A stretch of 64,000 nt of DNA from NCBI GenBank assembly GCA_035236585.1, contig CP141138.1, forward strand, positions 30,577,437 to 30,641,436. The letters are read 5' to 3'. Below, in pieces: positions 48,194 to 59,810 of this stretch (its first letter is position 1; every line of letters begins with the position of its first letter). Below the pieces are notes generated by a model that saw only the letters and a program-made list of their open reading frames with translations, did no database searches and was not told where the DNA came from. The translations under genes were made by a program, and so were the position numbers. This stretch comes from Warburgia ugandensis (Eukaryota > Streptophyta > Magnoliopsida > Canellales > Canellaceae).

Positions 48194-50813
48194 TGATAAG
48201 TATCTAATTTTGTATAAAAACCACCCAATTAGTTACCCATGTGTTACAACGTATAGGGGTAGACCAAAATTCATAACATGTGCATTTTTTACCTAATGAA
48301 GAAAAAGTTTGATATTTTGTAGGTCCAAAGGCTAATTTGAGGTAAGTATGTGATTAATCATATTTTTCTAGGATTTAATTAGAGTTTTTCATTTTCATAG
48401 GAAATGAGATGGTGATCCGATGGCTGAGATCAATTGGGATGAAATTAGAATAGCAAGATCAAAAGATTGAGTCCAAGCCTAAAGGTCATGAATCCAACAT
48501 GAGATCCAGGTTAAGATCAAGTAATGGATGCAATTAAAGGAGCCAAAGGTAGACAAAGTAGACCTATAAAGCAAACCACGCAATTCCATCACCTTTGCAT
48601 AAGAGCCATTCAAGCTACCTTAGCCTTATAAGCCACAAGAGAAGGTGACAAGTTAAGGAATTCAAGCCAAACCATTCAAGTCACTCAAGCTAAGAGATTG
48701 AGCTATGAAGCTAAGCTAAGAGAGCTATCTAAGCCAGCCATGAAGCTTAGCCAATGAAGCCCTCAAAGTTCACCATTAAAGCCATATAAGCTTCAACTAA
48801 ATGGAAGGCCATGATAGGTAGAGAAGTTGAGTGATTATCCATGAGATTCTAAGGGATATTTTGAAGAGAACTAAGAGAAATTTCATTAGGATAAGTTCGC
48901 ATGTGAACCAATAGGACGAGACCCTTCTATTTTTTCATGTTTTTTCATTATTTTTCCACTTTTTTTCTCACTTTCCATCTCACCACCAAATATCACATCA
49001 AATTTAACTTTCCATTCAAGAGTCCTGCCATTCTAAGACTCCTCCACCTTCCTAAACTTGCATCCTGACTACATAACCAATCCCCACTTCTTAGGAAATC
49101 ATCTAGCCAATCAAAGTTTCCCACCTTATCTCATTTTCCTATTTTTTCTTGCCCATCTCTTCCCTTTCACCTTCTTTTTCTCCTTCTTATCTCTTTCCTA
49201 ACAATTTTTGAAAGGGGGAGATGCCTCCTCTTTTAAAAATGGCATCTCTACCCTTAAAACATTCCAAAGGTAGCCACTTAGTTGCTTCTTTGATGAAAAC
49301 CCTCGGTAGTGCTTCAAAACTTCATCTTGACCATCCAAATTACTTGTTTTCCACCACAACACCTCTAACTTAGGTCACCATAGAAATTGTAGGAAAAAAA
49401 GTATAAAATATCATAAAAAAAACTAAGGTTTGAGGCATATCTCCCTTGGGATGAAAGAGATGCCTCCTTCACTTTGGAGGAGGCCCACTCTTTTCTTTAT
49501 CTTTTGCTTGGACTTTCATCTCCTTGGGTGGCTGCCACTTCTTTCCAAGATGTGCTTCTCCTCTAAGTGTTCCATGCTTAAGCCTTGGGTGTTGATTCTC
49601 CGTTGAAAGGTTGGTTAGTCTTCCTTGCTTCTCTTATTGATCTTAGTTACCTTTGTGCTAGTTGTTGCTTTGTAATTTCCTTTGTTTTTCTTTGGTTAAA
49701 GATTAAAATCCAAGGTTGGATTTTCCCTTAAAGTGACATCCAAGGCAAGTTACCTTAAATCTAATCTTTGTCCTTGCTTTTCATTGCCTTTAGATCCCTT
49801 TTTGTTTCATTATGATCCCTTCTTGCTTTCCTTAGTGTTCTTGAAGCTTGCCTTTAGTTTCTAGTAGATTTTTCTCTTGATTTCAAGCATATTTATTCAT
49901 GATTGACTGTTAGAACAATTATCTTGTAGTTGTGGGTTGATTAAGAACAAGTGAACTTTATTGTAAAAAAATTTAATTTTCATATTTGGATTACATGTAT
50001 TAGGCATTATGTTGAAGAATTTTTTATGTGATTCGATGAAGTTATTTGTAGTTTTCAATTCATACTTATGTCCAACAGTTAATGATCTTTATTAATAAAG
50101 GTTACTTGCATTAGAATTGATTAAATCCATGTTTTCCATATTCCTTTAAGTGAATGATTCAAATAGCATGGTGCTAGAATTTGTATGGATGTATTGTTTA
50201 TGTTAATTTCCAGCATCATACACTTTATACTCACTTGATTTTTTAAATCCCAACTAAATTATTAGATAACTTAGTTAATGTTAAGGTTGCATGCTTTAGG
50301 TTTCCAAAGTAGTAGATTAGATCCATTTTTACCCAATGAGTCATGTATACTATTCCATGGCCACATGCATAATACTTGGGTATTTCTCCTTCCATTGCTT
50401 GTTAGTAATTATTTTTCTTTATTCCTTTTGTTTCGTTATAGTTAGGTTCCATTAGTTTTCATCTCAGTTAGTTTCTAATTTGTAGTTAGGAAAGTAATTA
50501 ATTTTGTCATAGTTGCTTAAGTAGTTGATTTGATTGCTTAATTTTTTTAGATTTGCATGATTTAGGAAAGTTACTTAATTTCATTTTTAGAAAATCTCAA
50601 TTTAGGAAATTTTTTAATTTTACAATGTTTCTAGTTTTTCACATAATTTCTATTCTTAGTTTAGGTTAAAGGTCTCTTGAATTTTAGTTAGGTTAGATAG
50701 TTTAAAGTAGGGACCACTAGCATCACTTTTGTTCCATTCATCATGGGATCGACCTCCTTGTGTGAGAATACTACAACTAATTTGTGTTCTTGTGGGTTAA
50801 CTTTAAAATCACA
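48194..50813 (+). mobile_element. Isolated family-1 LTR (D)
   Basis: Starts TGATAAGTATCTAATTTTGT at 48194 and ends aaaatcaca at 50813, with the LTR-end signature at 50740-50800 (catgggatcgacc ... gtgttcttgtgggtta). It matches C and H. It is flanked left by the broken 3' LTR of A and right by CACTA transposase coding sequence. Putative target duplications differ: tctat (48189-48193) against aatat (50814-50818). No interior is attached. Confidence 0.8.
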
Positions 50814-51530
50814 AATATCCATCACCGTCTTAGTTGAATTCAACTTCAACTTTCATCTTGACTGCCCATGAGTTGGGCATGTAGTTTTATCCTTATACCC
50901 CTTACTATACAAGATGCAATCATTGGGAAAAGCATATATCTTCTCATAATTCAACCCTAGTGTAGCCAGGGTTTTCTTTATCTCCCATGTGGACCTTGTC
51001 AGTCTATTCTCCTTCTGTAGCATTTTACCAACCGCTTTCAACACTTCTGTATAACCTTGGTCTAAAAACCAAATCTTGATTTTACATTGTAAAGTTCTAC
51101 CACTACAAACAACTTGGTATGATCTTTGTACCCAAGGTTCAATGGCTCTTTGAATTCCTCTAATGTAGTATGGAATAGTTTAGGGTCATCCTAGACGTTA
51201 TCGTATGCATCTTGAAACATCGGTGTAGTTGTATTATGTACGACACTTCTTACAGTGTATTCAAATCTTCCCGCCCTTGCTGAGGGCCCATGTGAAAGTT
51301 TTTCTCCATGTTAAATCCATGGGTGATAGCTTTCATTGGCTCTATTGAAGCACCAATGTTAGTTACCCTATAGTTACCTTTTTTAAGTTTCCACATTTCG
51401 AGCATGAACAACGATGTGATTACGTCACCACTTGCCTTAAATGTGAATTCTATAAACTTTTTTGTTCCCTTCTCATATTCTTTTGATGTTCTTGTTGCAT
51501 TCATCCAAACTTATTTGTCAATTTTCCCAA
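50814..51530 (-). pseudogene. CACTA transposase (TNP2-type) N-terminal fragment
   Basis: Minus strand. The first part, MNATRTSKEYEKGTKKFIEF (51504), matches the usual TNP2 opening (a Trp-Met start, then 'xRTSKEYxxGVxxFI'). The later part, 51044-50853, reads LTRSTWEIKKTLATLGLNYE, then KIYAFPNDCILY and CPTHGQSR. This is the conserved stretch before the Transposase_21 domain (usual form GLGYEKIHACPNDCILYxKE...CPxCGxSRWK). The zinc-ribbon-like second Cys is now His, and the Trp after SR is a stop. It is cut at 50813 by LTR D, so the DDE catalytic domain is missing. The element end lies about 670 bp upstream. Confidence 0.8.
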
Positions 51531-51889
51531 CATATTAAAGCTTAGATGTATGTGAACAATTCTTAGACATGAAAAGATTAGTGAACTAGGTTAGGCATTT
51601 TACCAAACACTAGGTGTATGAGAATTATAAATGTTTGCAAAAAACTAAATTACATGTATGCACACATGTGGAAATTTACTACTTAACAATGAATATCGAC
51701 ACAAAACATGAAAGATCCATTCATAACAAAAATTAACTTTAAAAAAGAAATTTTCTAACCATAATCATGTAAAATATATAAAGCATGCATGAGACAAACA
51801 AGGAGGATACTAACCAACACTCAAATTGATATGGGCTGAGAATATACATATGTGTGTATGTGTAGTTCCAATTCAATAGTGGTGATTCA

Positions 51890-52202
51890 GTTAAAGCTAG
51901 CCAGAGAAAAAATGAAAATTTGACTTGGAAACTCCTAACTTTTAAAGTCAGTTTTTGAAAATTAACTTAAAAAGTTCACACTTTTCAGGTTGTTTTCAAA
52001 AACTGACTTCTACAGATATTCTCGCAAAAAAAAAAAAAAAGGTTTCATGTTGCACTTAAGAAGTTGGTTCATGATGAATTATCTTCTTAAGTATGATTTT
52101 TAAAGTCTTTTTGTTGAAACCAACTTTTATTATTTTTACAAAGACAGTTGACTAAAAACTGACTTCTTTTTATCGACTTTAAAAGCCCCAATTTTACTAG
52201 AG
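51890..52202 (-). mobile_element. CACTA terminus with subterminal repeats (first element)
   Basis: Read on the minus strand the end is ctctagtaaaattgggg, that is CACTAGTAAAA with one base changed. It is followed by repeated cttttaaagtcg/aaaactgactt words to about 51900. The transposase fragment starts just inside, so this is the 5' end of a minus-strand CACTA element. Confidence 0.7.
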
Positions 52203-52289
52203 CCTTCTTCTTTTAAAACATAGGGCACCAAACTACCATCCCATTATTTTTTATAGGGTAATCCATCAAATAGAATTATACCTTGAGTC

Positions 52290-53000
52290 CTTAACTTCCT
52301 TTGGTCCTTTTCCAATGTATTCAAATGATATTCTCCTTTTGTTATATAATATCAAATTGAATAAAACTGTGCTATCTATAAGGGATTTACTAGTGTAACC
52401 TCTACTAGACATAGAAATGTTGGCTCATATAGTGTCTTTTGAGTTGGATTGGCTCAACTATAATACCATATAGTATGAGTGCAGCTATGGCTACTAATGC
52501 ATCTATGTTTGTGTTACTCTCTCGACATAAGAAGTTAAATGTGCTATCTTCAAACTTGCTCACCACCTCTATAATGAAACACTGATGTAGAACCAATTAC
52601 TCTTCCTTGGTCTCCTAATATTTATTGTCCTAGAAAACTATGCATTTAAAGTCTCAATTCTCAAAGCTAGGGTAGCTTCGAGAACTACAATACAAGCTTC
52701 ATACTCTTCCATATTGTTGGTGTAAGGAACAACAAAATGATAGCAATATGAAATAGACATTATGAAGAGAAACTAGCAAAACTCTAAGACTCTTTCCAAT
52801 AGTATTAAAAGGACCATTGAAGGATAAAGACCACCTACCACTTTATTTATTCAATGGAAAGAATGTCCTTATTTTGAAATTGATTATGTTACGTTACATG
52901 ATTCTCTACTAAATTACTTACAAGATGATCCATGGCAACACTACCTTTGAAGGCCTTCTAAGTAACATCAAATATCAAACTTTGCCAACAATACTGCCCA
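52290..53000 (-). pseudogene. Second (archaeal-type) RNase H of the Tat element
   Basis: Directly downstream of the first RNase H, the sequence reads KAFKGSVAMDHLVSNLVENH (52960), the spacer before the second domain. The domain's C-terminal part is open at 52596-52405: VVSKFEDSTFNFLCRESNTN, then IDALVAIAAL. This matches 'KFEDITFxHVPRExNQxADALATLA'. The tandem RNase H arrangement separates Tat from Athila. The end is cut by the CACTA terminus. Confidence 0.78.
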
Positions 53001-53303
53001 TCATGAAATCCTACCCATAGTCTTAGTTTTCTTAAAGATATATTTCATGGGATTCGTTCTAGGGGTGAGATGTATCTTATGTGAAAGCATATAATGGCAT
53101 AGTCGTTGCGAGGCCAAAATAACCACTAGGTAAGTCTTCTTGATGTGTGTATATATGATCTCACAGTCCAAGAGCTTTTTTCTTAGAACATAGACAGTTC
53201 TCTCCCTCTTAACCTCATCTTGTTGTGCTAAAAAACATCCCATGGTATTTTCATTCATTATCCAGTGGATTTGCAAAGGCTTATTTAGAATTGTTGGAAC
53301 CAA
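53001..53303 (-). pseudogene. Tat-type RNase H, open for 100 codons
   Basis: Reads NKPLQIHWIMNENTMGCFLA then VYVLRKKLLDCEIIYTHIKK, RLCHYMLSHKIHL and MKYIFKKTKTMGRIS. The order and spacing match the first RNase H of Tat elements ('P-x-YL-x5-A-x-G-x-ML' and 'LRHYMLS-x7-PLKYLFEKP'). Confidence 0.85.
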
Positions 53304-53329
53304 TATTGGTAGTTAGGATAAGCACTCTT

Positions 53330-54200
53330 TCATTGCATCAAAAGATTCTTAACATTTTTTCTATCCATTGCTTTGAATTATCTTTCTGCAACATCCTTCT
53401 GATAAGCTTACACTTGTTAGACAACAGGTCAATGAATCTACTCAAATATTAAAAATTTTGGATATCCATGTTTTGAACTACTCAGATTTTGGACGAATCA
53501 AGCACAATGCCTTTTTAACTAAAAATGAAACTAAGTAATTTTCTTATTGCAACCCCAAACATGCATTTTTGAGAATTTAGTCCAAGCTTAAATTTTAGGA
53601 TCCTTTTAAAGAATTTTTGCAATGATACACAATGTGAGCCTTTGGCCTTAGATTTGATAATCACATCATCGACATAAACCTATATACCCTTATGAATCAT
53701 ATCATGAAGTAGTGGCATTTTTTAGTCCAAATGCCATCACCTTGTATTGATATACCCCCCATGGCATAATAAATGAAATTAATGGCTTGTCTAATTCCTC
53801 AATCTTGATTTGATTGTAACTATAGAATCCATCAACAAAAAACAATAATGCTTGTTCATTTGAGTTGTCTAACAAGACATCAACATCATGGAGTAGGAAA
53901 TTACCCTTAGGGATTGCATTCTTTAAATCCTAATAATCAACAAAAAAAAAACATACTTGGTGATCCTTCTTCATCATAGGAACCACATTTGCCATGCAAT
54001 TTGAATATGACTAGGCTCTAATAAAGTTTATAAAATCCAACAATTTCATCATTTCTAGTATCAACTTCTCAACCATATCGAGCTTCATGGATGTAAATTT
54101 TGCGTCACTAGTTTCATTCCCTTTATCAATGGTAATTTATGGCTCATAAGAGATGGATCTAAGCCATCCATATTAGTGCATTTCCAGGAAAAAAGCTCTT
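53330..54200 (-). pseudogene. Tat-type reverse transcriptase, degenerate
   Basis: In minus-strand order: KFTSMKLDMVEKLILEMMKL then ANVVPMMKKDHQV (54100-53960), the block before the first catalytic Asp. Next are MIHKGIXVYVDDVIIKSKAK (about 53690-53640) with the YVDD active site preserved, LKFKLGLNSQKCMFGVAIRK (53590) and YLSRFIDLLSNKCKLIRRML (53445). At least six frame changes or stops intervene. Confidence 0.82.
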
Positions 54201-54399
54201 AGAACTCGACAAGTACTTTCAATTCTTAACACTCACAAGAAGAAAGAAACTTTCCTACTATTTCCTTTTTGTCATCTTCCATACCAACTTTAATTATGTC
54301 AAATCTTCATTAGCTAGTTCTGGTCTATGTTCTTTTGAATAGGAAATCATTTTCAAAATTTTAGAAGTGGGTTCTTCAAAAGAAGATCTTCATCTTTGG

Positions 54400-55390
54400 A
54401 AGAGATAGAAAATGCAACCAATATAGATGATCACAAACTAGAGAAGAATTAATGAAACTGAATTTAGGAAAACAATTGGTAGTGAATTGAGAATGAACAT
54501 GGAAAGGGTTAAGATATCAGTTATTCAATATCTGGGTGGTAAGTTGAATAAGACAGTGTGAAGTAGTATGACTATATGATATTATGGAAGTTAAGTAATC
54601 TATTTCCATAAAAGAATATTTGGCTGCATAGGTGGTACAACCATCATCTTTCTTAGGAAAAGTAGTAGGATTCACCTCTCTACCATTAACATCCTTAAAG
54701 GATACACACTAACTAAAGAAAATTGTAAAGCCTCTATGCACTAGTCCAGAATTCCTACTGAACCATGGTTCCAAAAACCCTGTGAAATACAATTTGTCTC
54801 CTTCCTTAATGAATATTCTATTTTGAGTAGGAATATAAGGCCTCAAATTGATGTTCATAATAGTTCTTGTTGGTGGGTTTTCTTCAACATCTGATTCATA
54901 GCCCAAATCATATCTCTCTACAAAATGAGCATCAGTAGAGAATTTATGGATCTTTGACCTTCCATTCCCAAAAGGCATGCCCAGTAATTAGTTCATGTCC
55001 TTAAACATCCTTGAAACTACAACTTTGATAGTATAGGGCAATAGTATCCTTTCATCTAACTAGTCTACCATTTATAACTTGGGATGGGTCAAAGGAAAAT
55101 CCATTTAATTGACATAGAATAGAAGAATCCATGGAGGTCATTGAAGAAGTTTCTACAGATGCAACACAACTTGGAGTCTCAATAGCCATTGTAGCAACAT
55201 TACTTTAGTAAGGAAATCTCAATTTCTATTACAATGAAGAGGCTACCACCTTGTGAGTGTGAAGTCATAATCTACATAGAGTTTTGAAGTTTTTCCTTCT
55301 CTAAATTCTTTTAGATCCTTGTACAAAGATATCTTTTATAATTTCTCATTACATCCCTCTTTGTGTGGTGGTCCATTTGCTATAATAAGT
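54400..55390 (-). pseudogene. Tat-type protease and pre-RT region, degenerate
   Basis: The best piece is 54978-54709, starting MPFGNGRSKIHKF and containing RYDLGYESD. It resembles the short Gly-rich segment between protease and RT in Tat elements ('GxGxGK ... RxGLGY'). Upstream, SIDLLIIANGPPHKEG (near 55380) may be protease-proximal. Frames are broken; I do not see a clear D-T/S-G active site. Confidence 0.5.
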
Positions 55391-55406
55391 AGATCAATTG
55401 AATTAT

Positions 55407-55730
55407 TACTACACAAAAGGCTTTTAAAGTTGGTTAAAATTGTCAATATAGGTTAGTTAGAAAAATGAATTTTATTGAGTTGACTTGGAAAATCAGTAAC
55501 ATAAAAAGTAATTTTTTTTTTTTTTTGTAAAAAACCTAACTTTTAAAGTCATTTAGGAAATGACTTTAAAAGTCATGATTTTTAAAGTCGTTTACTAAAC
55601 GACTTTAAAAGTAATGGTTTTTAAAGTCGTTTAATCATGACTTTTAAAGTCATCTACTCAATGACTTTAAATGTGACTTTTGAAGTTGTTTACTAAATTA
55701 CTTTAAAAGTTCCTCTTTTTTCTTTCTTTG
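55407..55730 (+). mobile_element. CACTA terminus with subterminal repeats (second element)
   Basis: Starts (c)actacacaaaaggcttttaa at 55407, with the first C changed to T. About 280 bp follow, dense in ttttaaagtcgttt and its complement, including short head-to-head pairs such as cgactttaaaag near 55600. It is the same repeat family as the 51890-52202 end, facing the other way. Confidence 0.75.
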
Positions 55731-57761
55731 TTTTTTTAGTTGCAATCACTACCAGTATTTCTACATTCAATGTATCACCACTAGAATTTCCTTGAAATCT
55801 TTATAGACATAAAAAAGAAACATACATTCATTTGCACATTGAAACTTGATAAAAGAAACCACAATACATTTATTGCAATATCCACATTCACTTCATTTGC
55901 AAGTCCATACAATTATCCATTTATTTTCACACTCCAAGTTCCCCTCATTCATCATCCCATAAAATTTATATACTTCAGTGAAAGTAAAGAAAACTAGAAG
56001 AACACATATAGACTAAGAAAATGCAACCTCCATATTCACTTCATTTATAAGCCCATACACATACCTATTTACCTCCACATTCCAAGTTCCACTCATTCAT
56101 CCTATATTAATGAAAATGATGAAAACTAGAAGAACATATGCATATTAAGAAAATGCAACCTCCATATTCACTTCATCCATACTTACTAATTTACTTCCTC
56201 ACTCCATGTCCCACTCATTCATCCTATAAAAAATATATTTAAATAAAAATAATGAAAACTAAAAGAACACATGCATTTCAATGAAAAAATACTTTATTAT
56301 GTAATTTGCATTTATGTAGTTACTCTAATTGTTCTAATTGAAACTCATTACATACTTAGCCCATTTTCTTCATATTTTGTTGAGGTTTTCTCTGAAGCAA
56401 CTTTTGTTGTTTGCTCACTTAGAAAGCACAATAGTATGCAATAATGCATATTTAATTCAATTCACATTCTTTTAGTTGGATCCATAAAAAATTATGGAAA
56501 AATATAAGATTATGAAAAGTGAAAAGTGTCTTACCTTTCTTAATATGGAGACACCAACACCATCAAATATTAGGGTACTCATTTAGCTCAGCACATAGTA
56601 CCCGCACTCTCAATTAGACTATTGTCTAGGGCACTGTGCAAAAACAAAAATGAAAAGGATCAATAAATATTATTTATAATATTGTAAGTTTAATTAGCTA
56701 TAAAATAGATTAATTAAATGTTCTCTACACCTTAACAATCTTCCAAGTGAGTTTTGGTGGCTGCATAGTCTCAATCACATTAGCCTATGTTAACCATGCT
56801 TTATAAATTTAAATATCAAATGCATTATAAATGAATAAAAAATTACTTATCTACACATAATGGAATAAACGTGTACTTATTTATAATTTCTACAAGGACA
56901 AGACAGACATGCAATACACCAGAATAAAAAAGAAAGTGTGCCCATTGTGCATGCCCAAAACGAGTCACATCCAATAAGCCCTATATGCATGGTCATATAA
57001 ATTGTAATTAAAGTTAACAATCTCTATGTATAGAATAAGTTAGCAAAAAAATTAAAACTTATACGCTATTGTAGGGAGTCATTAAGCCCTACCCCTTGGA
57101 TCATTAGAAGAGCCCTAGTAAAATATCATTTACATGCCTCTCAAAATAAGTGGCCAAGAAAACAAGAAAAGTAAGACTTACTTGCTATTATAGGGAATCA
57201 TTAAGCCTTGTCCCTTGGAGAATAGAAAGAACCTTGGTAAAATATCATCAATATGCTTCTCTATCAGCCATTGCTTCACTACACAAATGATGTCGAGGTC
57301 AAGAAATTGGTAAAGTATAACCTCAACCTCAAAAAGGCTGGTTGCATCATTCAAGAAGCTGTATAAAAGAAATAATTATTACCCACCATGAAAATATAAC
57401 ATGTAATGTCAAGTATTTTATAAGTGAATATTTGCATATATCCCATTTAGGAGACAATGTGAGAGTGCTCAAGTTGATCCCATAGGTAAACTCATAATAG
57501 GTTTTCTGCTATAAGTGGCACTTCAACAATGTCATCGGTAAGCACTCCTTGATTTGTATGAGGTTGATTGCCCTATCTTCATTGATAAGTTCGTAAATTA
57601 ACCTTAGGGATCGAGGCACATTAGGTGGGAGTTCCATGCAATCCTTAGACAACTACTGTAAAAGATGTAGTGATTTTTAGTCAATTAATATTGATCAATG
57701 ATGATAATTAAATTTATGATGAAAAAAACAAACATAGATACAAGTACCTACTCCATTGGTG
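55731..57761 (-). mobile_element. CACTA second element, inner region without clear domain
   Basis: Lies between the terminus and the solo LTR. Minus-strand pieces near 57640-57230 look coding (ELPPNVPRSLRLIYELINED; FLDLDIICVVKQWLIEKHID; DDILPRFFLFSKG) but I cannot assign them. They could be an accessory gene captured in, or normal to, this CACTA family. AT-rich spacer with related blocks 'atgcaacctccatattcact' fills 55990-56190. Confidence 0.4.
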
Positions 57762-59810
57762 TGTGTTGATTGTTTTACCGCAAGTGCACGGGCTATTGTA
57801 ATGTAGCTTATGCAAGTACGGGTCGATCCCACGAGGACTTGATTTAAAATGATGGAGTTTCAATAAAATTTAATTATGTAAAATTAAAAAGAAATCATGA
57901 AAAATTACTGGAATTATTGAAATGAGAATCAATGTTCCGATTTAATCAACTTCTCAAAAATACAGAATTTTCAATTCTGAAATAAAACAAATAAAATCAA
58001 ATAATGAGAAAAATCTACTTCCCTAGATCAATCTTTATCAAAATCTTCACTTTTGGTATTCTAAAAGCTGATCCTCCTTTAGAAATATCTTCAACACATT
58101 CTTGATTAGTGATCCACTGGTCGGATTTGACAGATTCTTCAAAATGGTCAAGATATGGGCTAAATTGTGATTTCAAGATTTGGATGGCTCAGATTGATTT
58201 TTGGATTTTAGATAGAAGATCAGATGTGTTGATTATGTCTAGGTATGTCCTAATAATGAACACGTAAAATTAATTTGAAATCTGAGAAGAAACGAAGGAG
58301 AAATTGAAGATTTGGTTTTGATTAAGGCAAAACCGTTGATGGGTTAGGCCTTAATTGAGCTGATTCAGATTGGACAGTTCCTAGATAAGAAAAAGATGGA
58401 TAAAACAGAACCGGGATAAACTGGGACACAGATGGAATTAAACTGGGGACATAGATGGAATTAACAGAAAAGAACAGAAATGCAATTTCTTTTAAAGAGG
58501 AGGGGCAAAATTGGAATTTTGTGAAAAATTGGGTTTTAAAGAAAAAAACCAGGAAACCCGACGAAGAAAGGAAAAGAGAAAAAGAGAAAGGAGAAGGAGA
58601 GAAAGAGGAAAGGAAGGAAAACCCGTTTTGGGTTTCCTTCCCCGGAATGTCCGGAGGTGAGAAAAAACACTAGAGACGCCGGTGATGGACTGGGGCTATG
58701 CAATGAAGGGGCAGACAAAGTGCTGGAGTTGAGAAGGAAGATGGGGGTCGACGGTGAAGGTGCAGAGCCAAGGTCGAATGAGCTGTGCTGGGCCGATAAA
58801 AACAACGCCTGGCTGGACAAGCGTCCTAGGATTTGGGTGTTGGGTGTGAGCTTGAAGCAGTGAAAAAAAAGGCGTCTGGCTTTGTCTGAAACAGAGCCGG
58901 CTCTTGACTGGCTATGCTATGGTTGCTAAAGAATGCCTTGGAGATGGTGATTGATAGGGAGAAGGAAGGTGTGGGTAATGATGCATGGGTGGAGAGAAGA
59001 AGAGAGCAGTGATGAGGGAGATTTGGGAAAGGCTGGGAAAGAGAGGAAGACGAGGAGAGGAGAGAATAGAAGAGAGGGAGAGAAGGGATAAGGAGAAAGA
59101 TTAGAAGAGAGAATTGGGAGAATGGAGAAGAAGGAGAAGAGAAAAGGGATGTGAGAGAGGGTGGTGGAAGAGAGGAGAATGGGAAGAGGGGGAGAGGAAG
59201 AGGAAGAGGAATAGGACGTGAGAGAGAAAAAAGAGAGCTTGGGATGAGAAGAAGAAAAGAGGAGGAGCTGGGTACGGTTAAGAAGGAAGGCAAAAAGAGC
59301 ATAAGGAAAGTGGGTACGTGAGAATGCGGAAGGGAAAAAGAAAAGGAAAGAAAGAAGGAAAAGGAAGGAAAGAAGGAAAAAGAAAGAAAGAAAGAAAAGG
59401 AAAGAAAGAAGTGGGGGAAAGGGTTGCCTTTTTCTCCATGATTCCAAATTTAGCTCCCTTGTCTTCTAAGAAACTATCACATCCATCTTCATGGGTGATC
59501 TGGTCCATCCATTCCTCTTTAAGATGATCTACATTGTTATCTTTTAATCATAGCCGTCCGTGTGTCCTTTGGTTGATCTGCAAAAGAAAATACTAAATTA
59601 GGATCATCTAAACCGTACATTAGTCATCTAATGAACTCTAACGATCATCTGACCGTTGATTTTGACAAATTAAGGTTTGGATGATCAATTGAAGTTAAAT
59701 TCAAAATTAAGCTAAGTTTTGCAAATTTGAACGGTTAGATGATCTAATTGAATACTAAATTAGGGGTATTTTGACCAAAATTGAACACTTAACAGTGTGA
59801 CAATAGTTGA
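57762..59810 (-). mobile_element. Isolated LTR (third family) inside the CACTA element
   Basis: The left edge in plus sense, tgtgttgattgttttaccgc then aagtgcacgg and gggtcgatcccacgagg (57762-57840), is the reverse complement of an Athila/Tat LTR 3' end. The right edge is near 59802-59810. The word tggtg is present just outside both sides (57757-57761 and 59811-59815) and is a plausible target duplication, though the outer LTR dinucleotide would then be degenerate. No interior is attached. The middle is GC-richer (58600-58860), then a long purine tract (58970-59420). Confidence 0.65.
58960..59420 (+). repeat. Purine-rich low-complexity tract (GA/GGA/AAAG)
   Basis: Nearly 460 bp of almost pure purine on the plus strand, ending in gaaagaaagg-type repeats. 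The long frames on the opposite strand (up to 173 codons of Ser/Leu/Phe/Pro) are composition artefacts. Confidence 0.85.

Larger units (their letters stand above)
52203..55406 (-). mobile_element. Tat-type Ty3/gypsy element fragment
   Basis: A minus-strand piece of pol with two RNase H domains, the diagnostic feature of the Tat lineage (Ogre/Retand relatives). It is bounded on both sides by CACTA ends and carries neither LTRs nor integrase. Sub-blocks are listed separately. Confidence 0.8.

Noticed and set aside
52203-55406. Reading the Tat fragment as cargo carried within one CACTA element
   Set aside because: The two CACTA ends face away from this fragment, not around it, so it lies between two elements.
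58826-59447. Frames of 158 and 173 codons on the minus strand
   Set aside because: Almost pure Ser/Leu/Phe/Pro produced by a polypyrimidine tract inside an LTR. Overlapping frames are equally open; there is no domain or varied composition.
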